Shown: positions 1 through 10,317, counted from the first letter of the stretch. The stretch: 64,000 bases of DNA from an uncultured Collinsella sp. (GCA_900548255.1 URKH01000001.1:3253-67252), one strand, 5' to 3'. A program made the numbers and translations. The notes: a model not told the origin generated them from the letters alone.

Positions 1-2430
1 TGCCAAAAGGACGTTCATGCCGGCGAGTGAGCAGCTGCTTACCTGCGTGTCTGCACATTCTTTTATCTGAGGGTTCTTGTCGATATCGAGCGGAATCCGG
101 ACGTCAAACGTACTCCCCACGCCAACCTCACTCGAAATCTCAATCGTGCCGCCCATCATATCGATGAGCGATTTGACGATAGACATGCCAATGCCGGTTC
201 CTTGGAACTTGCTGCGCGCATCGTCGCCTTCCTGGGCAAACGGCTCGTAAATGTGTGCCAAAAACTCGGATGTCATACCAATGCCGGTATCCGAGACGCT
301 AAAGCAAAACACGGCGTGCTCGTCGTCGACCGGTTTGATGGTCGATGAGAACGTGACGGTGCCTCCGTGCTTGTTGTACTTGATGCTGTTGTCGAGCAGG
401 TTGACAAGGATCTGCCGAATATGGGTGGGGCTGCCGATCATATATTGGTCGACAGCGTAGGGCTCGCTGGTGTCGAGCATGGTTATGCCGCGGTCCGATG
501 CGCGGAGCTTGCACAGTACGAGCGCATTGTCGCACAGCTCTTTAAGGTTGAATGATTCGTGCTCGAGCGTCACTTTGCGCTCCTCGATCCTGCCCATCTC
601 GAGGATGTCGTTAATCAGTGACAGCAGGTGATTGGCGGCAACGCGCGCCTTGGCGCGGCTTTCGCGGGCGACCTGCATGTCGCCTTCTCTCAATTCCTCA
701 ATTTCGATAAGGCCCAGGATGCCGTTGAGCGGCGTGCGGATGTCGTGGCTCATGCGCGTGAGGAAAGCGGTTTTGGCGGCGTTGGCGGCATCGGCTTTCT
801 GCCGTTCCTCCTGTGCGCGGTAAAGCGACCAGACAAGGATGACGATGCCGGTGAGCAAAATGCAGATGACGACTGCCGCAATGACGATGCGGTTGCGGTA
901 GAGAAGTCGGAACGCATCCGATTCTTGCGCCGAGTACGATGTGGGGAAATAGCTGTTTGTAGAGAGCGATTCACCTGCATTGACGATGCCCTTATTGATG
1001 ATCCCCAGCAGCTCGGGCTTGCCGCGCGAAATTAAACACGATAGTTGCGCCGTGTTGGTGAGTTCCTGTGTTTCGAAATCCTCGATGTCGTAGATGTCGC
1101 GGAGAGTTTCCAGGCGCGTGCTGGGGACAATGATGCAACGTGCCTTCCCCTCATTGAGGGCTTTGAGCACCTCGCCGTCATTCGAATACTCGGTTACCGT
1201 TGCGTTCGGAAAGAGACTTTCGAGCTCAAAACGGTTAACGATTGTGCTCTTTGTACAAGCGATGTTCTTAAGGTCGCTGTTCAGGTTTTTGCCACTGTGA
1301 ATGGCGGTCAGCGAAACCGTTCCCATCGAGTTTGACTGGATGACCCCTGTCTGCTCGGCGAGCCAGTAGTCGCGAAACAGAGGCAGGGCGACATCGATGG
1401 TTCCGTTGGAAAGGGCTTTGATCATTTGCTTGTTGTTCGAGAGTGCGATTGTTTTGACCGTAATGCCAAACTTGTCGTGCAACGTCGTTGCAAGCGAGGC
1501 GAGCGACCCTTCCATCTCGCCGTCGTCATTTTGCGTACAGTAGGGAAGTTGGTTTTTAAGATAGCCAATCGTGATGGTATTGCCGTTTTCTTTGAGCCAG
1601 GTGGTCTCGGTGCCGGTGAGCGATGACGAGCCACTGTTTTGGGTCGAGTGACTCGATTTGACTTCCTCGTTATAGCGCGGGTTATCGCGGGCGATGGTCG
1701 TCATGGCGGCGTTGATGTCGTTCATCAGATCAGGGCGGCTTTTGGGAACGGCAAAATAGTAGTCGCTCGAGCCTACGTAGAACATAGGTGACGCATCGGG
1801 CGACGAAATGGTGTCGTTCATGATGACGGCGTCGACCTCGCCGTCTGCAAGCGCCTCAAAGAGGGCACTGCCGGTGTCGATTTCTTTATAGGTGCAGGTA
1901 ACGCCTTCGTCGGCGAGCCACTGCTGGCCGACGATAGTTTGCATAACGCCGGCGTTGCAGCCGATGGTAAGGCCTTGGAGCGCCTGGGGGTCGCCTTTGG
2001 CAAGGTCGTCGCGATCGGGCCTGGCGTAGATGTAGTAGCGCTCGGTGCCCTCGGGGTTCGAGGAAAAGAGCAGCTTCTGCTCGCGCTCTGCCGAATACGA
2101 GATGTTGGGCATGAGGTCGATTTCGCCTGCCTCGAGCATGTCCATAAGCTCGGAGAAGGTGCCGCTGACGTATTCGTATTGCCAGCCCTTTGTGTAATAC
2201 GAGAGGGTCTGGAGGTACTCGTAGCCCCATCCCGAGAGGCGCTCGCCCGGCGTGCCTTCCTGGAAGCCTTTGTTGTTGACGAGCCAACCAACGCGGACCG
2301 TCTTGACCTGTTGGTCGGAGTCGGTGGCAAAGGCGGGGGCGGGCATGATGGTGCTCAGTATGGCGAGTGCGGCAAGCGCGACGGCCAGGGTGCGGCGTAG
2401 GGCTAAGCGAAGGACGGCGGAAGGTTTCAC
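1..2430 (-). CDS. Hybrid sensor histidine kinase with periplasmic solute-binding sensor domains (C-terminus beyond window)
   Basis: Open from a GTG at 2430 (AGGA six bases upstream) to the window edge, 810 codons. An N-terminal signal peptide is followed by two tandem family-3 solute-binding domains (about residues 45-270 and 290-490), one membrane helix near 505-530, a HisKA box MSHDIRTPLNGILGL with phospho-acceptor His near 562, and a HATPase domain with an N box and the G-rich DTGIGM and GTGIGMSIV motifs. The last visible residues, GMNVLLA, look like the first strand of a receiver domain, so the full protein is probably an EvgS/BvgS-like hybrid kinase sensing a small ligand outside the cell. 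The cognate regulator is not in the window. Confidence 0.9.
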   Translation of the reverse strand, partial: MKPSAVLRLALRRTLAVALAALAILSTIMPAPAFATDSDQQVKTVRVGWLVNNKGFQEGTPGERLSGWGYEYLQTLSYYTKGWQYEYVSGTFSELMDMLEAGEIDLMPNISYSAEREQKLLFSSNPEGTERYYIYARPDRDDLAKGDPQALQGLTIGCNAGVMQTIVGQQWLADEGVTCTYKEIDTGSALFEALADGEVDAVIMNDTISSPDASPMFYVGSSDYYFAVPKSRPDLMNDINAAMTTIARDNPRYNEEVKSSHSTQNSGSSSLTGTETTWLKENGNTITIGYLKNQLPYCTQNDDGEMEGSLASLATTLHDKFGITVKTIALSNNKQMIKALSNGTIDVALPLFRDYWLAEQTGVIQSNSMGTVSLTAIHSGKNLNSDLKNIACTKSTIVNRFELESLFPNATVTEYSNDGEVLKALNEGKARCIIVPSTRLETLRDIYDIEDFETQELTNTAQLSCLISRGKPELLGIINKGIVNAGESLSTNSYFPTSYSAQESDAFRLLYRNRIVIAAVVICILLTGIVILVWSLYRAQEERQKADAANAAKTAFLTRMSHDIRTPLNGILGLIEIEELREGDMQVARESRAKARVAANHLLSLINDILEMGRIEERKVTLEHESFNLKELCDNALVLCKLRASDRGITMLDTSEPYAVDQYMIGSPTHIRQILVNLLDNSIKYNKHGGTVTFSSTIKPVDDEHAVFCFSVSDTGIGMTSEFLAHIYEPFAQEGDDARSKFQGTGIGMSIVKSLIDMMGGTIEISSEVGVGSTFDVRIPLDIDKNPQIKECADTQVSSCSLAGMNVLLA

Positions 2431-2524
2431 ATGAAATCCTATCGAGTTGAGACAGTTTCGCATAAGGATACCAGCTCAGCATGCTTAGTCGGCAGCTGAG
2501 CCGCTAAACGGTCCCGCCCGGCAC

Positions 2525-2568
2525 TTGGGGACAGTCCCTTTCTGCCGGCACAAAAGGAACGTCCCCAA
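2525..2568. repeat. Imperfect palindrome of the GGGACAG type
   Basis: Left arm TTGGGGACAGTCCCTTT (2525-2541) pairs imperfectly with the right arm AAAGGAACGTCCCCAA (2553-2568). It lies between the divergent kinase and ion-channel genes. Related GGGACAG or AACGTCCCC segments occur elsewhere in the window (16.0, 16.9, 21.8, 25.5 and 36.2 kb), so this looks like one member of a dispersed intergenic family. Confidence 0.6.
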
Positions 2569-2628
2569 CTGCCGGTTGTGGGACAATACCGAGCGAACGT
2601 GATTGGGCGTCTGGGAAAAGGGGTCGCG

Positions 2629-3054
2629 ATGAACAAGTTGAGGACGCTTGCCGACGTGTTGCGCCAAGCTGGCTTTGCGCGCATCACGGGCCTGTTTCTT
2701 ATCTTCTACCTGCTGTGTTCGACGGCCGTCTGGCTGTCCGAGCCCACGACCCTTACGTTTGGCGATGGCCTCTGGTTTAGCTTTGAGACCGTATCGACGA
2801 TCGGTTTTGGCGATATCCCGGCCGAAACGCCGGTCGCCCGCGCTATCACCGTCGTCCTGAGCGTCATCAGCATCTTCTACATCGCCATGCTCACGGGCGT
2901 GGCAGTGAACTACTGCAACACGCTCATCAAGATGCGCCAAAAGGACACCATGGCGCGCTTTATGGACGATCTGGAGCATTTGGAAGAGCTCGACCGCGAT
3001 GAGCTCGCCGACCTGTCGCGCCGCGTGCGCGAATATCGCCGACGCCAGCGCTAG
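2629..3054 (+). CDS. Small two-transmembrane ion channel (potassium channel pore family)
   Basis: 141 residues from the ATG at 2629, with AAAAGGGG five bases upstream; an in-frame start at 2578 would run into the palindrome and is less likely. A first membrane helix (about 18-38) is followed by a pore loop with the selectivity-filter-like TIGFGD (57-62) and a second helix (about 70-92). This is the minimal TM-P-TM layout of KcsA-type channels. A charged cytoplasmic tail (about 100-141) rich in Glu and Arg could form a coiled coil. TIGFGD is the usual variant of TVGYGD; selectivity for potassium is inferred from the family. Confidence 0.85.
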   Translation: MNKLRTLADVLRQAGFARITGLFLIFYLLCSTAVWLSEPTTLTFGDGLWFSFETVSTIGFGDIPAETPVARAITVVLSVISIFYIAMLTGVAVNYCNTLIKMRQKDTMARFMDDLEHLEELDRDELADLSRRVREYRRRQR

Positions 3055-3090
3055 AACGTGCGCCGCGCGTCACAATGAGGGGGACCGAAT

Positions 3091-3624
3091 ATGAATATCA
3101 CGGTATACCTGGGCGCCAGCGTCGGTAACGACCCGGCGTTTCTGCCTGCAGTGCGGCAGCTTGGCGCATGGATTGGCTCCAACGGCCACGCGCTGGTATA
3201 CGGCGGGTCCAAGTCGGGGCTGATGGGCGCGCTCGCCGATAGCGTGCTCGATGCCGGCGGACACGTGACCGGCGTGGAGCCAAGCTTTTTTATCGAGGCA
3301 GAGTTTCAGCACGATGGTATCGACGACCTGATCGTGACGAGCGACATGGCCGAGCGCAAGGCCAAGATGATCGAGCTTGGCGATGCGTTCATTGCCTTTC
3401 CGGGCGGCACGGGCACGCTCGAGGAGATCGCTGAGGTCATGTCGGCCGTGTCGTTGGGGCATCTGAGCGCGCCGTGCATCCTGTACAACTTGGACGGTTA
3501 CTACAACGATCTCAAGTCGCTGCTCGAGCACATGATCGATAAAGGTCTATCGAGCCCGCAGCGCCAGCAGGGCATCTACTTTGCCGATGACCTGCGCCAG
3601 ATTGCCTCGATTATCGGCGGCTGA
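3091..3624 (+). CDS. LOG family (TIGR00730) Rossmann-fold protein
   Basis: 177 residues from ATG 3091, preceded by GAGGGGGA. The conserved YGGSKSGLMG (about 37-46) and PGGTGTLEE (104-112) are the signatures of the LOG/TIGR00730 family, whose characterised members are cytokinin riboside 5'-monophosphate phosphoribohydrolases. In bacteria they cleave nucleoside monophosphates, possibly as housecleaning enzymes. Length is normal. Same strand as the ion-channel gene with a 36-base gap, so co-transcription is likely, but the sequence gives no functional link. Confidence 0.9.
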   Translation: MNITVYLGASVGNDPAFLPAVRQLGAWIGSNGHALVYGGSKSGLMGALADSVLDAGGHVTGVEPSFFIEAEFQHDGIDDLIVTSDMAERKAKMIELGDAFIAFPGGTGTLEEIAEVMSAVSLGHLSAPCILYNLDGYYNDLKSLLEHMIDKGLSSPQRQQGIYFADDLRQIASIIGG

Positions 3625-3705
3625 GCCTTAGGCCTGTCGCGCGCACGGCGCCCAGTGGCACCGTTCGCGGCGTAGATGGTTAGCCCACCCGCGCCGCGCC
3701 CGTCT

Positions 3706-3711
3706 TACAAT
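3706..3711 (+). promoter_or_regulatory. Probable -10 box for the ClC gene
   Basis: TACAAT lies 40 bases before the ATG of the ClC gene. TACAAT/TATACT hexamers recur upstream of several genes here (8495 prfC, 36325 HAD gene, 47364 deformylase-like gene), supporting a sigma-70-like -10 element. No convincing -35 was identified. Confidence 0.45.
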
Positions 3712-3751
3712 AAAACGTATCTTTGTCGCTTTTGACCAACGGGAGGCCCCG

Positions 3752-5050
3752 ATGGACAACCTTGCAAAACCCAAAAACCGTGCGCTGTTTTTAGTTAGCG
3801 TGGCCGTGACCGGTGCGTTTGCAGGCGCCGCGGTCTGGCTGTTTTTCTTTGCGATGGAGCACGGTATCGACTATCTATGGACCGAGATCCCGCATATGCT
3901 GGGCGTCGCTTCGCCCGAGCTCGCGAGCGGTCCGTTCGGTTTTTTGCCGTATCCGTTTTTCGTCTGCCTGCTGGGCGGTCTGCTGATTGGTCTGTACGCA
4001 AAGATGACGGGCACCAAGACCGATGACCTCAACCAGGTGATGGCCAAGGTTAAACAAGACGGTCGCTACCCGTACGACAACCTGGGCAAGCTTTCACTCG
4101 CGGCATTGCTGCCGCTGCTGTTTGGCGGAAGTATTGGACCGGAGGCCGGCCTGACCGGCGTTATCGCGGGTCTGTGCAGCTGGGTCGGCGACCGCATGCG
4201 TCGCTTTGGCGCCGAGTTTAGGGAGCTCACGCTGTTGGGCACCCAGGCTGCCCTGACGGCGCTCTTTACCGCGCCCGTGTTTGGCTTTGTGGCGCCGCTC
4301 GCCGGTAGCGCCGACGGCCAGGGCGCTGGCGAGGACTCCGCGTCCGACGAGATCACCATCAAGCTGCCCAAGGCACAAAAGACCGTGGTCTACGGCATCG
4401 CGATTGCCGGCGGTCTGGGCACCTATCTGCTGCTCGGCCAGCTCATGGGTGGCGGCATGGGCATGCCGAGGTTCGAGGCTGCCCAGGTGGGTAACCTCGA
4501 GCTTGCCTGGCTCATTCCGCTGGCGTTGGTCGGTACCGTATGCGGCTGGCTGTACTTTGTCTCGGAGCACGCGAGCGAAGCGCTTGCCCATGCCATAGGG
4601 GAGCGCCCTGTCGTCAAGGCGATGCTGGCTGGTCTGGCCCTCGCTATCTGCGGCACGGTTTTGCCCTACACCATGTTTGCCGGCGAGACCCAGGCCGACG
4701 TGCTCATGGAGACCTACCTCACCATTCCCGCCGGCGTGCTTATCGCGACCGGCCTGGTCAAGGCCATGCTGACGCCCGCCCTCATCAATATGGGTTGGCG
4801 CGGCGGCCACTTCTTCCCGGTTATCTTCTCGGGCGTAAGCCTGGGCTACGGCCTTGCCATCCTCACCGGTGCCGATCCGGTCTTTTGCGTCGCCGTCTGC
4901 ACGGCATCGACGATGGGTGCGGTCATGCGTCAGCCGGTCATGGTTGTGGGCCTGCTGCTCATGTGCTTCCCGCTCAAGGGTATCGTCTGCATGATCATCG
5001 CCGCCGTCATTGCGGCAGGCATTCCGCTGCCCAAACCGCTGCGCAAGTAG
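3752..5050 (+). CDS. ClC-family chloride channel/antiporter
   Basis: 432 residues, ATG 3752 with GGGAGG eight bases upstream. Hydrophobic throughout, with about ten membrane segments. The GSIGPEAGLTG segment (about 125-135) corresponds to the GxxGPxxxxG anion-binding loop of ClC proteins, and MGAVMRQPVM near residue 390 matches the later conserved helix region. A polar insert (about 185-205, with acidic residues and KLPKAQK) sits between halves. The family conducts chloride or exchanges chloride/fluoride for protons; which applies here cannot be told, because the gating glutamate could not be aligned reliably by eye. Confidence 0.88.
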   Translation: MDNLAKPKNRALFLVSVAVTGAFAGAAVWLFFFAMEHGIDYLWTEIPHMLGVASPELASGPFGFLPYPFFVCLLGGLLIGLYAKMTGTKTDDLNQVMAKVKQDGRYPYDNLGKLSLAALLPLLFGGSIGPEAGLTGVIAGLCSWVGDRMRRFGAEFRELTLLGTQAALTALFTAPVFGFVAPLAGSADGQGAGEDSASDEITIKLPKAQKTVVYGIAIAGGLGTYLLLGQLMGGGMGMPRFEAAQVGNLELAWLIPLALVGTVCGWLYFVSEHASEALAHAIGERPVVKAMLAGLALAICGTVLPYTMFAGETQADVLMETYLTIPAGVLIATGLVKAMLTPALINMGWRGGHFFPVIFSGVSLGYGLAILTGADPVFCVAVCTASTMGAVMRQPVMVVGLLLMCFPLKGIVCMIIAAVIAAGIPLPKPLRK

Positions 5051-5144
5051 CACGGTGGCGCACGGTCAATGCAAACATCTTAAGCCCGGTGTGGGCGCTG
5101 TGTCACGGATTTGCGGGTGGACTGAATCTCGCCTGGCACCGACG

Positions 5145-6020
5145 CTACTTCCAAATCGCGAGCGCGGCGGTGCCCAGCACGATGAGGAAAAGGCCGATGG
5201 CGCTTCGATGCGACAGCTTTTCGTTGAAGGCCAGTCGTGCGAACAGCACCGATACGACAATCGATAGTTTGTCGATTTGCACGACGACGCTCACCTGGCC
5301 TGCAACGATGGCGTAGTAGTACAGCAGCCACGACGCGCCGGTCGCAATGCCCGATGCCGCGAGAAATGCGAGTTCGCGCGGGTCAATGCGCGCGACCTGC
5401 TCCAGCTTTCCCTTGGCAGCCACGATTGCCCATGCCATAAAAAGTACCACACAGGTACGGATCGCCGTGGCCAGGTTTGACTCGACACCTTCGATGCCGA
5501 TCTTGGCGAGGGCGGAGGTGAGTGCCGCGAACACGGCGGCGCCGAGGGCGTAAGCGAGCCAGGCTCGGTCTTGCTTTTGCTCTGCGCCGATGGACTGCTT
5601 TTTCTCGATCATCAAAAACGTGCCGAGCGTGATGACGGCGGTTCCCACGAGCTTGACCGCCAGGTTGCCTGTCTCACCAAAAAGCACTATGGCGATCAGC
5701 ACGGCGAGCACGGTGCTCATCTTGTCGACGGGTACAACCTTGTTGACGTCTCCGATGCTGAGCGCCTTAAAGTAACAGATCCACGAGGCGCCGGTGGCGA
5801 GTCCCGAGAGGGTGAGGAATAGCCAGGCTTTGGCGGGAATGGTGCCGATTGCTCCGATGGATCCAGAAATGCCCGCCATTGCCCAGGCAAATACGAGCAC
5901 CACGCAAGTACGGATGGCGGTTGCAACGTCGGAGTCGGTGTGCCTGATGCCGCATTTGGCCAAAATGGATGTGATGCCGGCAAAGAAAGCTGATGCAAAT
6001 GCTGCTGTAACCCACGACAC
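5145..6020 (-). CDS. EamA/DMT family transporter
   Basis: 291 residues starting at GTG 6020, with GAGGAGG about ten bases upstream. Ten predicted membrane segments arise from two homologous EamA repeats: the phrase 'ATAIRTCVVL.{2}AWA' occurs in both halves (near residues 33 and 186), as does 'SGxATGASW(I/L)xY'. DMT transporters usually export metabolites or amino acids; the substrate is unknown. Convergent with the ClC gene, and unlike the other two EamA genes in the window it has no divergent LysR partner. Confidence 0.9.
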   Translation of the reverse strand: MSWVTAAFASAFFAGITSILAKCGIRHTDSDVATAIRTCVVLVFAWAMAGISGSIGAIGTIPAKAWLFLTLSGLATGASWICYFKALSIGDVNKVVPVDKMSTVLAVLIAIVLFGETGNLAVKLVGTAVITLGTFLMIEKKQSIGAEQKQDRAWLAYALGAAVFAALTSALAKIGIEGVESNLATAIRTCVVLFMAWAIVAAKGKLEQVARIDPRELAFLAASGIATGASWLLYYYAIVAGQVSVVVQIDKLSIVVSVLFARLAFNEKLSHRSAIGLFLIVLGTAALAIWK

Positions 6021-6088
6021 GGGTTGAGCGCCTCCTCATAAAAGACCGCGCCAGATCTGCGGCGCATGCCCGATGATACCGCGCTTGC

Positions 6089-6787
6089 CTACAGGTCGCG
6101 TGTCCGGTAGACCTTGGCGCTGACGATGCAGCTAAGTGCACATAGCACGAGGGCCAATACCGCGATTCCTGCACACAGGCAGCCGAGGACGGCGGGATCG
6201 GGATTCGCCCCGGCAATCGACATGAGCCAGTTGCTGATGGGGTTGGAGGAGCTCAGCGCTGCCATGGCAAGGCACCCGAGCAGGGCAAACAGGCCGACGG
6301 AAAGGCGCAGCGCCTCCATGTGCCCAAATCGAAAGAACAGCGGCTGTGCCAAAAACACCATCATGAGGGAGATGAGCATCGATGCGGCGGAGGCTATTGT
6401 GGTCTCAAAGACGGTCTGTCCCGTCGAGGGAATACCCGCGCTGTTGAAGAGCGGGATGGAGACGATGCTCAAAAGCGCGGCGGCGCACGCCATGACGGCT
6501 GAGAAGACAATGATGCTCAGGTAGCGTGCACAGATGATGTCTTTGCGCGAGATGGGCAGCGTTGCCCGATAGCGCTCCCATCCGTTTTGATTGTCGTAGC
6601 CGGCCAGCGAGTTCATGACCATGATGGGTGACATGGCACTGACCGCGCAGGCGCCAGCACTCATGCCAGAGTCACCGTCCGATGCGTTGGCGAGGGTCAA
6701 CACGACGAAGATGAACAGGCCGACACCCGCGATGCTCGGGACGAGCGTGCGGACGATGGCGAGCTCAGACATAAAGGCGCGTTTCAT
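6089..6787 (-). CDS. ABC-2 type transporter permease
   Basis: 232 residues with about six membrane helices and a polar N-terminal segment. Its ATG overlaps the stop of the upstream ATPase gene by four bases (ATGA), showing translational coupling. Last gene of the GntR-ATPase-permease operon. It resembles the ABC-2 permeases of YtrA-controlled exporters, which act in antimicrobial or envelope-stress response, but the substrate cannot be read from sequence. Confidence 0.82.
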   Translation of the reverse strand: MKRAFMSELAIVRTLVPSIAGVGLFIFVVLTLANASDGDSGMSAGACAVSAMSPIMVMNSLAGYDNQNGWERYRATLPISRKDIICARYLSIIVFSAVMACAAALLSIVSIPLFNSAGIPSTGQTVFETTIASAASMLISLMMVFLAQPLFFRFGHMEALRLSVGLFALLGCLAMAALSSSNPISNWLMSIAGANPDPAVLGCLCAGIAVLALVLCALSCIVSAKVYRTRDL

Positions 6788-7665
6788 TTCGAAGCCCCTT
6801 TCAGCGTGAGGCGAAGATAGTCATCAATGGTTGCCCGGTCGCAGGGAATCTCGGGGAAGGCCTCGAGCACATCGCGACGGTTGGGCACGAGCACGTCCAC
6901 GCTATAGGCGTGGTGGGCGGCACGGGCGCCTTCGACGCAAGCCATGAGCTCGGACGCCTGCGCTTGAGTGCAGTGGGCGACGCCGGCGCGGTCGGTAATG
7001 TCTTCGCGCGGCAGGTCAAACACAATCGAGCCGTTATCGATGCAGATGACGCGGTCGGCAGCGCGATTGAGGTCGGACGTAATATGACTCGAGAGCAGCA
7101 CGCTGCGCTGGCCGTCGGAAACAAAGGCGAGCAGCTCGTCAAGCAGCTCTTCGCGTGCCATGGGGTCGAGGCCCGCAGTGGCTTCGTCCAAAACGAGCAG
7201 CTTGGCATTGTGGCTGAGCGCGCAGGCGAGCTGCAGCTTCATGCCCATGCCGCGGGAGAGGTCCTTGACCTTCGTCTTGGGATCGAGGCCAAATCGGTCG
7301 ATGAATCCGGCGAACGTTTCGCAGCTCCACGTGGGGTATGCCGGACCTACGAGCGCCTCGATCTGGCCCACCTTGAGCGTGGAGGGGAAGGGGCACGTGT
7401 CCAGGACAAGACCGACGCGGGAGCGCAGGTGGTGCTGCGTCTCGTCGGGTGCGTTGGCGTCGCAGCGCTGTCCAAGCAGATGCACCTCGCCGGCATCGAG
7501 CTTTATAAGCCCAAGCGCGGCGCGAATGGTCGTCGTCTTGCCGGCGCCATTTGCGCCCACAAAGCCGACGATCTGGCCAGGCTCCACGGCAAGCGTGACG
7601 TCGCGCAGCGAAAAGCGGTCGCTTACGCGGCGCGATGCACCTTTGATTTCTAGCAACTTTTGCAT
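6784..7665 (-). CDS. ABC transporter ATP-binding protein
   Basis: 293 residues, ATG 7665 with AAAGG upstream. Walker A GANGAGKTT (about 38-46), a signature-like LSRGMGMKLQLA and Walker B LLVLDEATAGLDP are all intact, followed by an H-loop serine-rich stretch (SVLLSSHI). The C-terminal tail of about 80 residues is typical of CcmA/BcrA-type exporter ATPases. It pairs with the downstream permease, and the upstream GntR gene is presumably the regulator. Confidence 0.93.
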   Translation of the reverse strand: MQKLLEIKGASRRVSDRFSLRDVTLAVEPGQIVGFVGANGAGKTTTIRAALGLIKLDAGEVHLLGQRCDANAPDETQHHLRSRVGLVLDTCPFPSTLKVGQIEALVGPAYPTWSCETFAGFIDRFGLDPKTKVKDLSRGMGMKLQLACALSHNAKLLVLDEATAGLDPMAREELLDELLAFVSDGQRSVLLSSHITSDLNRAADRVICIDNGSIVFDLPREDITDRAGVAHCTQAQASELMACVEGARAAHHAYSVDVLVPNRRDVLEAFPEIPCDRATIDDYLRLTLKGASK

Positions 7666-7688
7666 GGTATAGCCTTTCTTGCAGATGG

Positions 7689-8069
7689 CTACTGCATGGT
7701 TTCGGGGGCTACCAGGTCGAGCATCTCGTGCAGCTTGTCGCGCGTGACGCCCAAGGCTTCGGCTTGGCTCGCCGCTTTCGCAAGTAGCTCTTCGATATGG
7801 CAGAGCTGGTTTTCGCGCAAGAGTTCTTGGTTGCCCTCGGCGACAAAGCAGCCTTTGCCCTGCACGGTGCAGATAAAGCCGAGCTGCTCCAGATCGGCAT
7901 AGGCGCGCTTGGTGGTGATGACGCTCACGCCTAAGTCGCTTGCGAGTGCACGGATGCTGGGGAGTTTGGCTCCCGCAGCGAGCGTGCCCGAAAGGATCTG
8001 AGCTTTGACCTGCGAGGAGATCTGCTCATAGATGGGCTTGTCGCTCGAATTGGATAGGATGATGTCCAC
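7689..8069 (-). CDS. GntR family regulator, YtrA subfamily
   Basis: 126 residues from GTG 8069 with AAGGAG five bases upstream. The N-terminal winged helix (about 10-75, with LPSIRALASDLGVS and TTKRAYADLEQLG) is typical GntR. The C-terminal part is a short helical tail rather than a ligand domain, as in the YtrA subgroup, which sits at the head of ABC exporter operons and represses them. The near-perfect palindrome at 8097-8130 just upstream is the likely operator. Confidence 0.9.
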   Translation of the reverse strand: MDIILSNSSDKPIYEQISSQVKAQILSGTLAAGAKLPSIRALASDLGVSVITTKRAYADLEQLGFICTVQGKGCFVAEGNQELLRENQLCHIEELLAKAASQAEALGVTRDKLHEMLDLVAPETMQ

Positions 8070-8096
8070 AGCGGCTCCTTAGCTGTTGGGCTACAC

Positions 8097-8130
8097 GTGT
8101 ATATAACCGGTAAGCACAGTATATATACAC
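8097..8130. promoter_or_regulatory. Probable GntR (YtrA-type) operator
   Basis: Perfect nine-base arms GTGTATATA (8097-8105) and TATATACAC (8122-8130) are separated by 16 bases, 27 bases upstream of the GntR start codon. This position and AT-rich palindromic form fit autoregulation of the GntR-ABC operon; binding is inferred. Confidence 0.6.
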
Positions 8131-8193
8131 TATGCACAGTTATGCAAGAGGAAATGTGGAATAGCCTGCCAGTGTCGCGCTTACTTCAAAACA

Positions 8194-8409
8194 ATCTCAA
8201 TCTGTAACACCTAGGTCCGTTTTGGGTCGCTTGCTGTTACAGATTGAGATGTTATTTGCCCGCCTGTTTATTTGTCTCAATCTGTAACAGTTAGACCCGA
8301 TTTGGGCGGCTAGATGTTACAGATTGAGATTGTGCCGGCGGGCCTGCCAGTTTGTCTTGATCTGTAACAGGTAGGGGCTCAAAACCCGTCTTACTGTTAC
8401 AGATTGAGA
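8194..8409. repeat. Three tandem long hairpins with shared arms (prfC upstream region)
   Basis: Three inverted repeats in a row share the arm TCTCAATCTGTAACA and its complement: arms 8194-8209/8235-8250, 8275-8289/8315-8329 and 8355-8369/8394-8409. The first two have perfect arms; the third differs at two positions on the left. Loops of about 25 bases are not identical but each carries a C-rich and a G-rich run that could pair inside the loop. Period about 80 bases. They occupy most of the 478-base gap between the GntR gene and prfC, which holds no other gene. Function unknown. Confidence 0.85.
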
Positions 8410-8494
8410 CGATCCTTGAGGCGGCTGCCCGGTGCACGGCGAGCTCGGCTGATGAATTTGTCCTGATAGGTGCCCTATGGCGGGATTTCGCGGC

Positions 8495-8517
8495 TACAAT
8501 AATACGGTTACAACGAC
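8495..8517 (+). promoter_or_regulatory. prfC -10 box and early transcribed motif
   Basis: TACAAT (8495-8500) is a likely -10 element. CGGTTACAACGAC (8505-8517) follows exactly ten bases from its first base. The same 13-mer at the same spacing occurs in front of the deformylase-like gene at 47374-47386. Confidence 0.5.
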
Positions 8518-8547
8518 GTAATGCACTCAATGCAAGAAAGGATCCGC

Positions 8548-10161
<1,614 letters not shown>

Positions 10162-10167
10162 CGCATC

Positions 10168-10197
10168 GGCGCGGTGGCCCTGCGGGGCTGCCGCGCC
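10168..10197 (+). terminator. Possible hairpin after prfC
   Basis: GGCGCGG (10168-10174) pairs with CCGCGCC (10191-10197) a few bases after the prfC stop. There is no clear T-run, so a terminator role is only possible. Confidence 0.35.
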
Positions 10198-10261
10198 GCT
10201 TGCTTGCCTGATGCCGTGTGAGCGGCTATCATACCCACCGTCGTCTCAAGATCGGGGCGTC

Positions 10262-10312
10262 CGAGCAGTTCGGGTCCGATATCCTGCTCGTTAAACCTAA
10301 AACCAAAGGAGT
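10262..10312 (+). promoter_or_regulatory. Candidate preQ1-I-like riboswitch
   Basis: A perfect seven-base stem CGAGCAG/CTGCTCG (10262-10268/10284-10290) encloses a 15-base loop beginning TTCGGG. It is followed by an A-rich tail TTAAACCTAAAACCAAAGGAG that ends in the ribosome site of the next gene. Bases of the loop can pair with the tail (GGGT with ACCT, or TCC with the GGA of the ribosome site), giving an H-type pseudoknot. That is the layout of translational preQ1-I riboswitches, and the downstream gene belongs to a family of queuosine-precursor transporters. The conserved core was not aligned to a model. Confidence 0.45.
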
Positions 10313-10317
10313 ACATA

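Noticed and set aside
8194..8409. CRISPR-like array
   Set aside because: Only three units, with inverted rather than direct repeats, variable loops of about 25 bases between the arms, and no cas genes.
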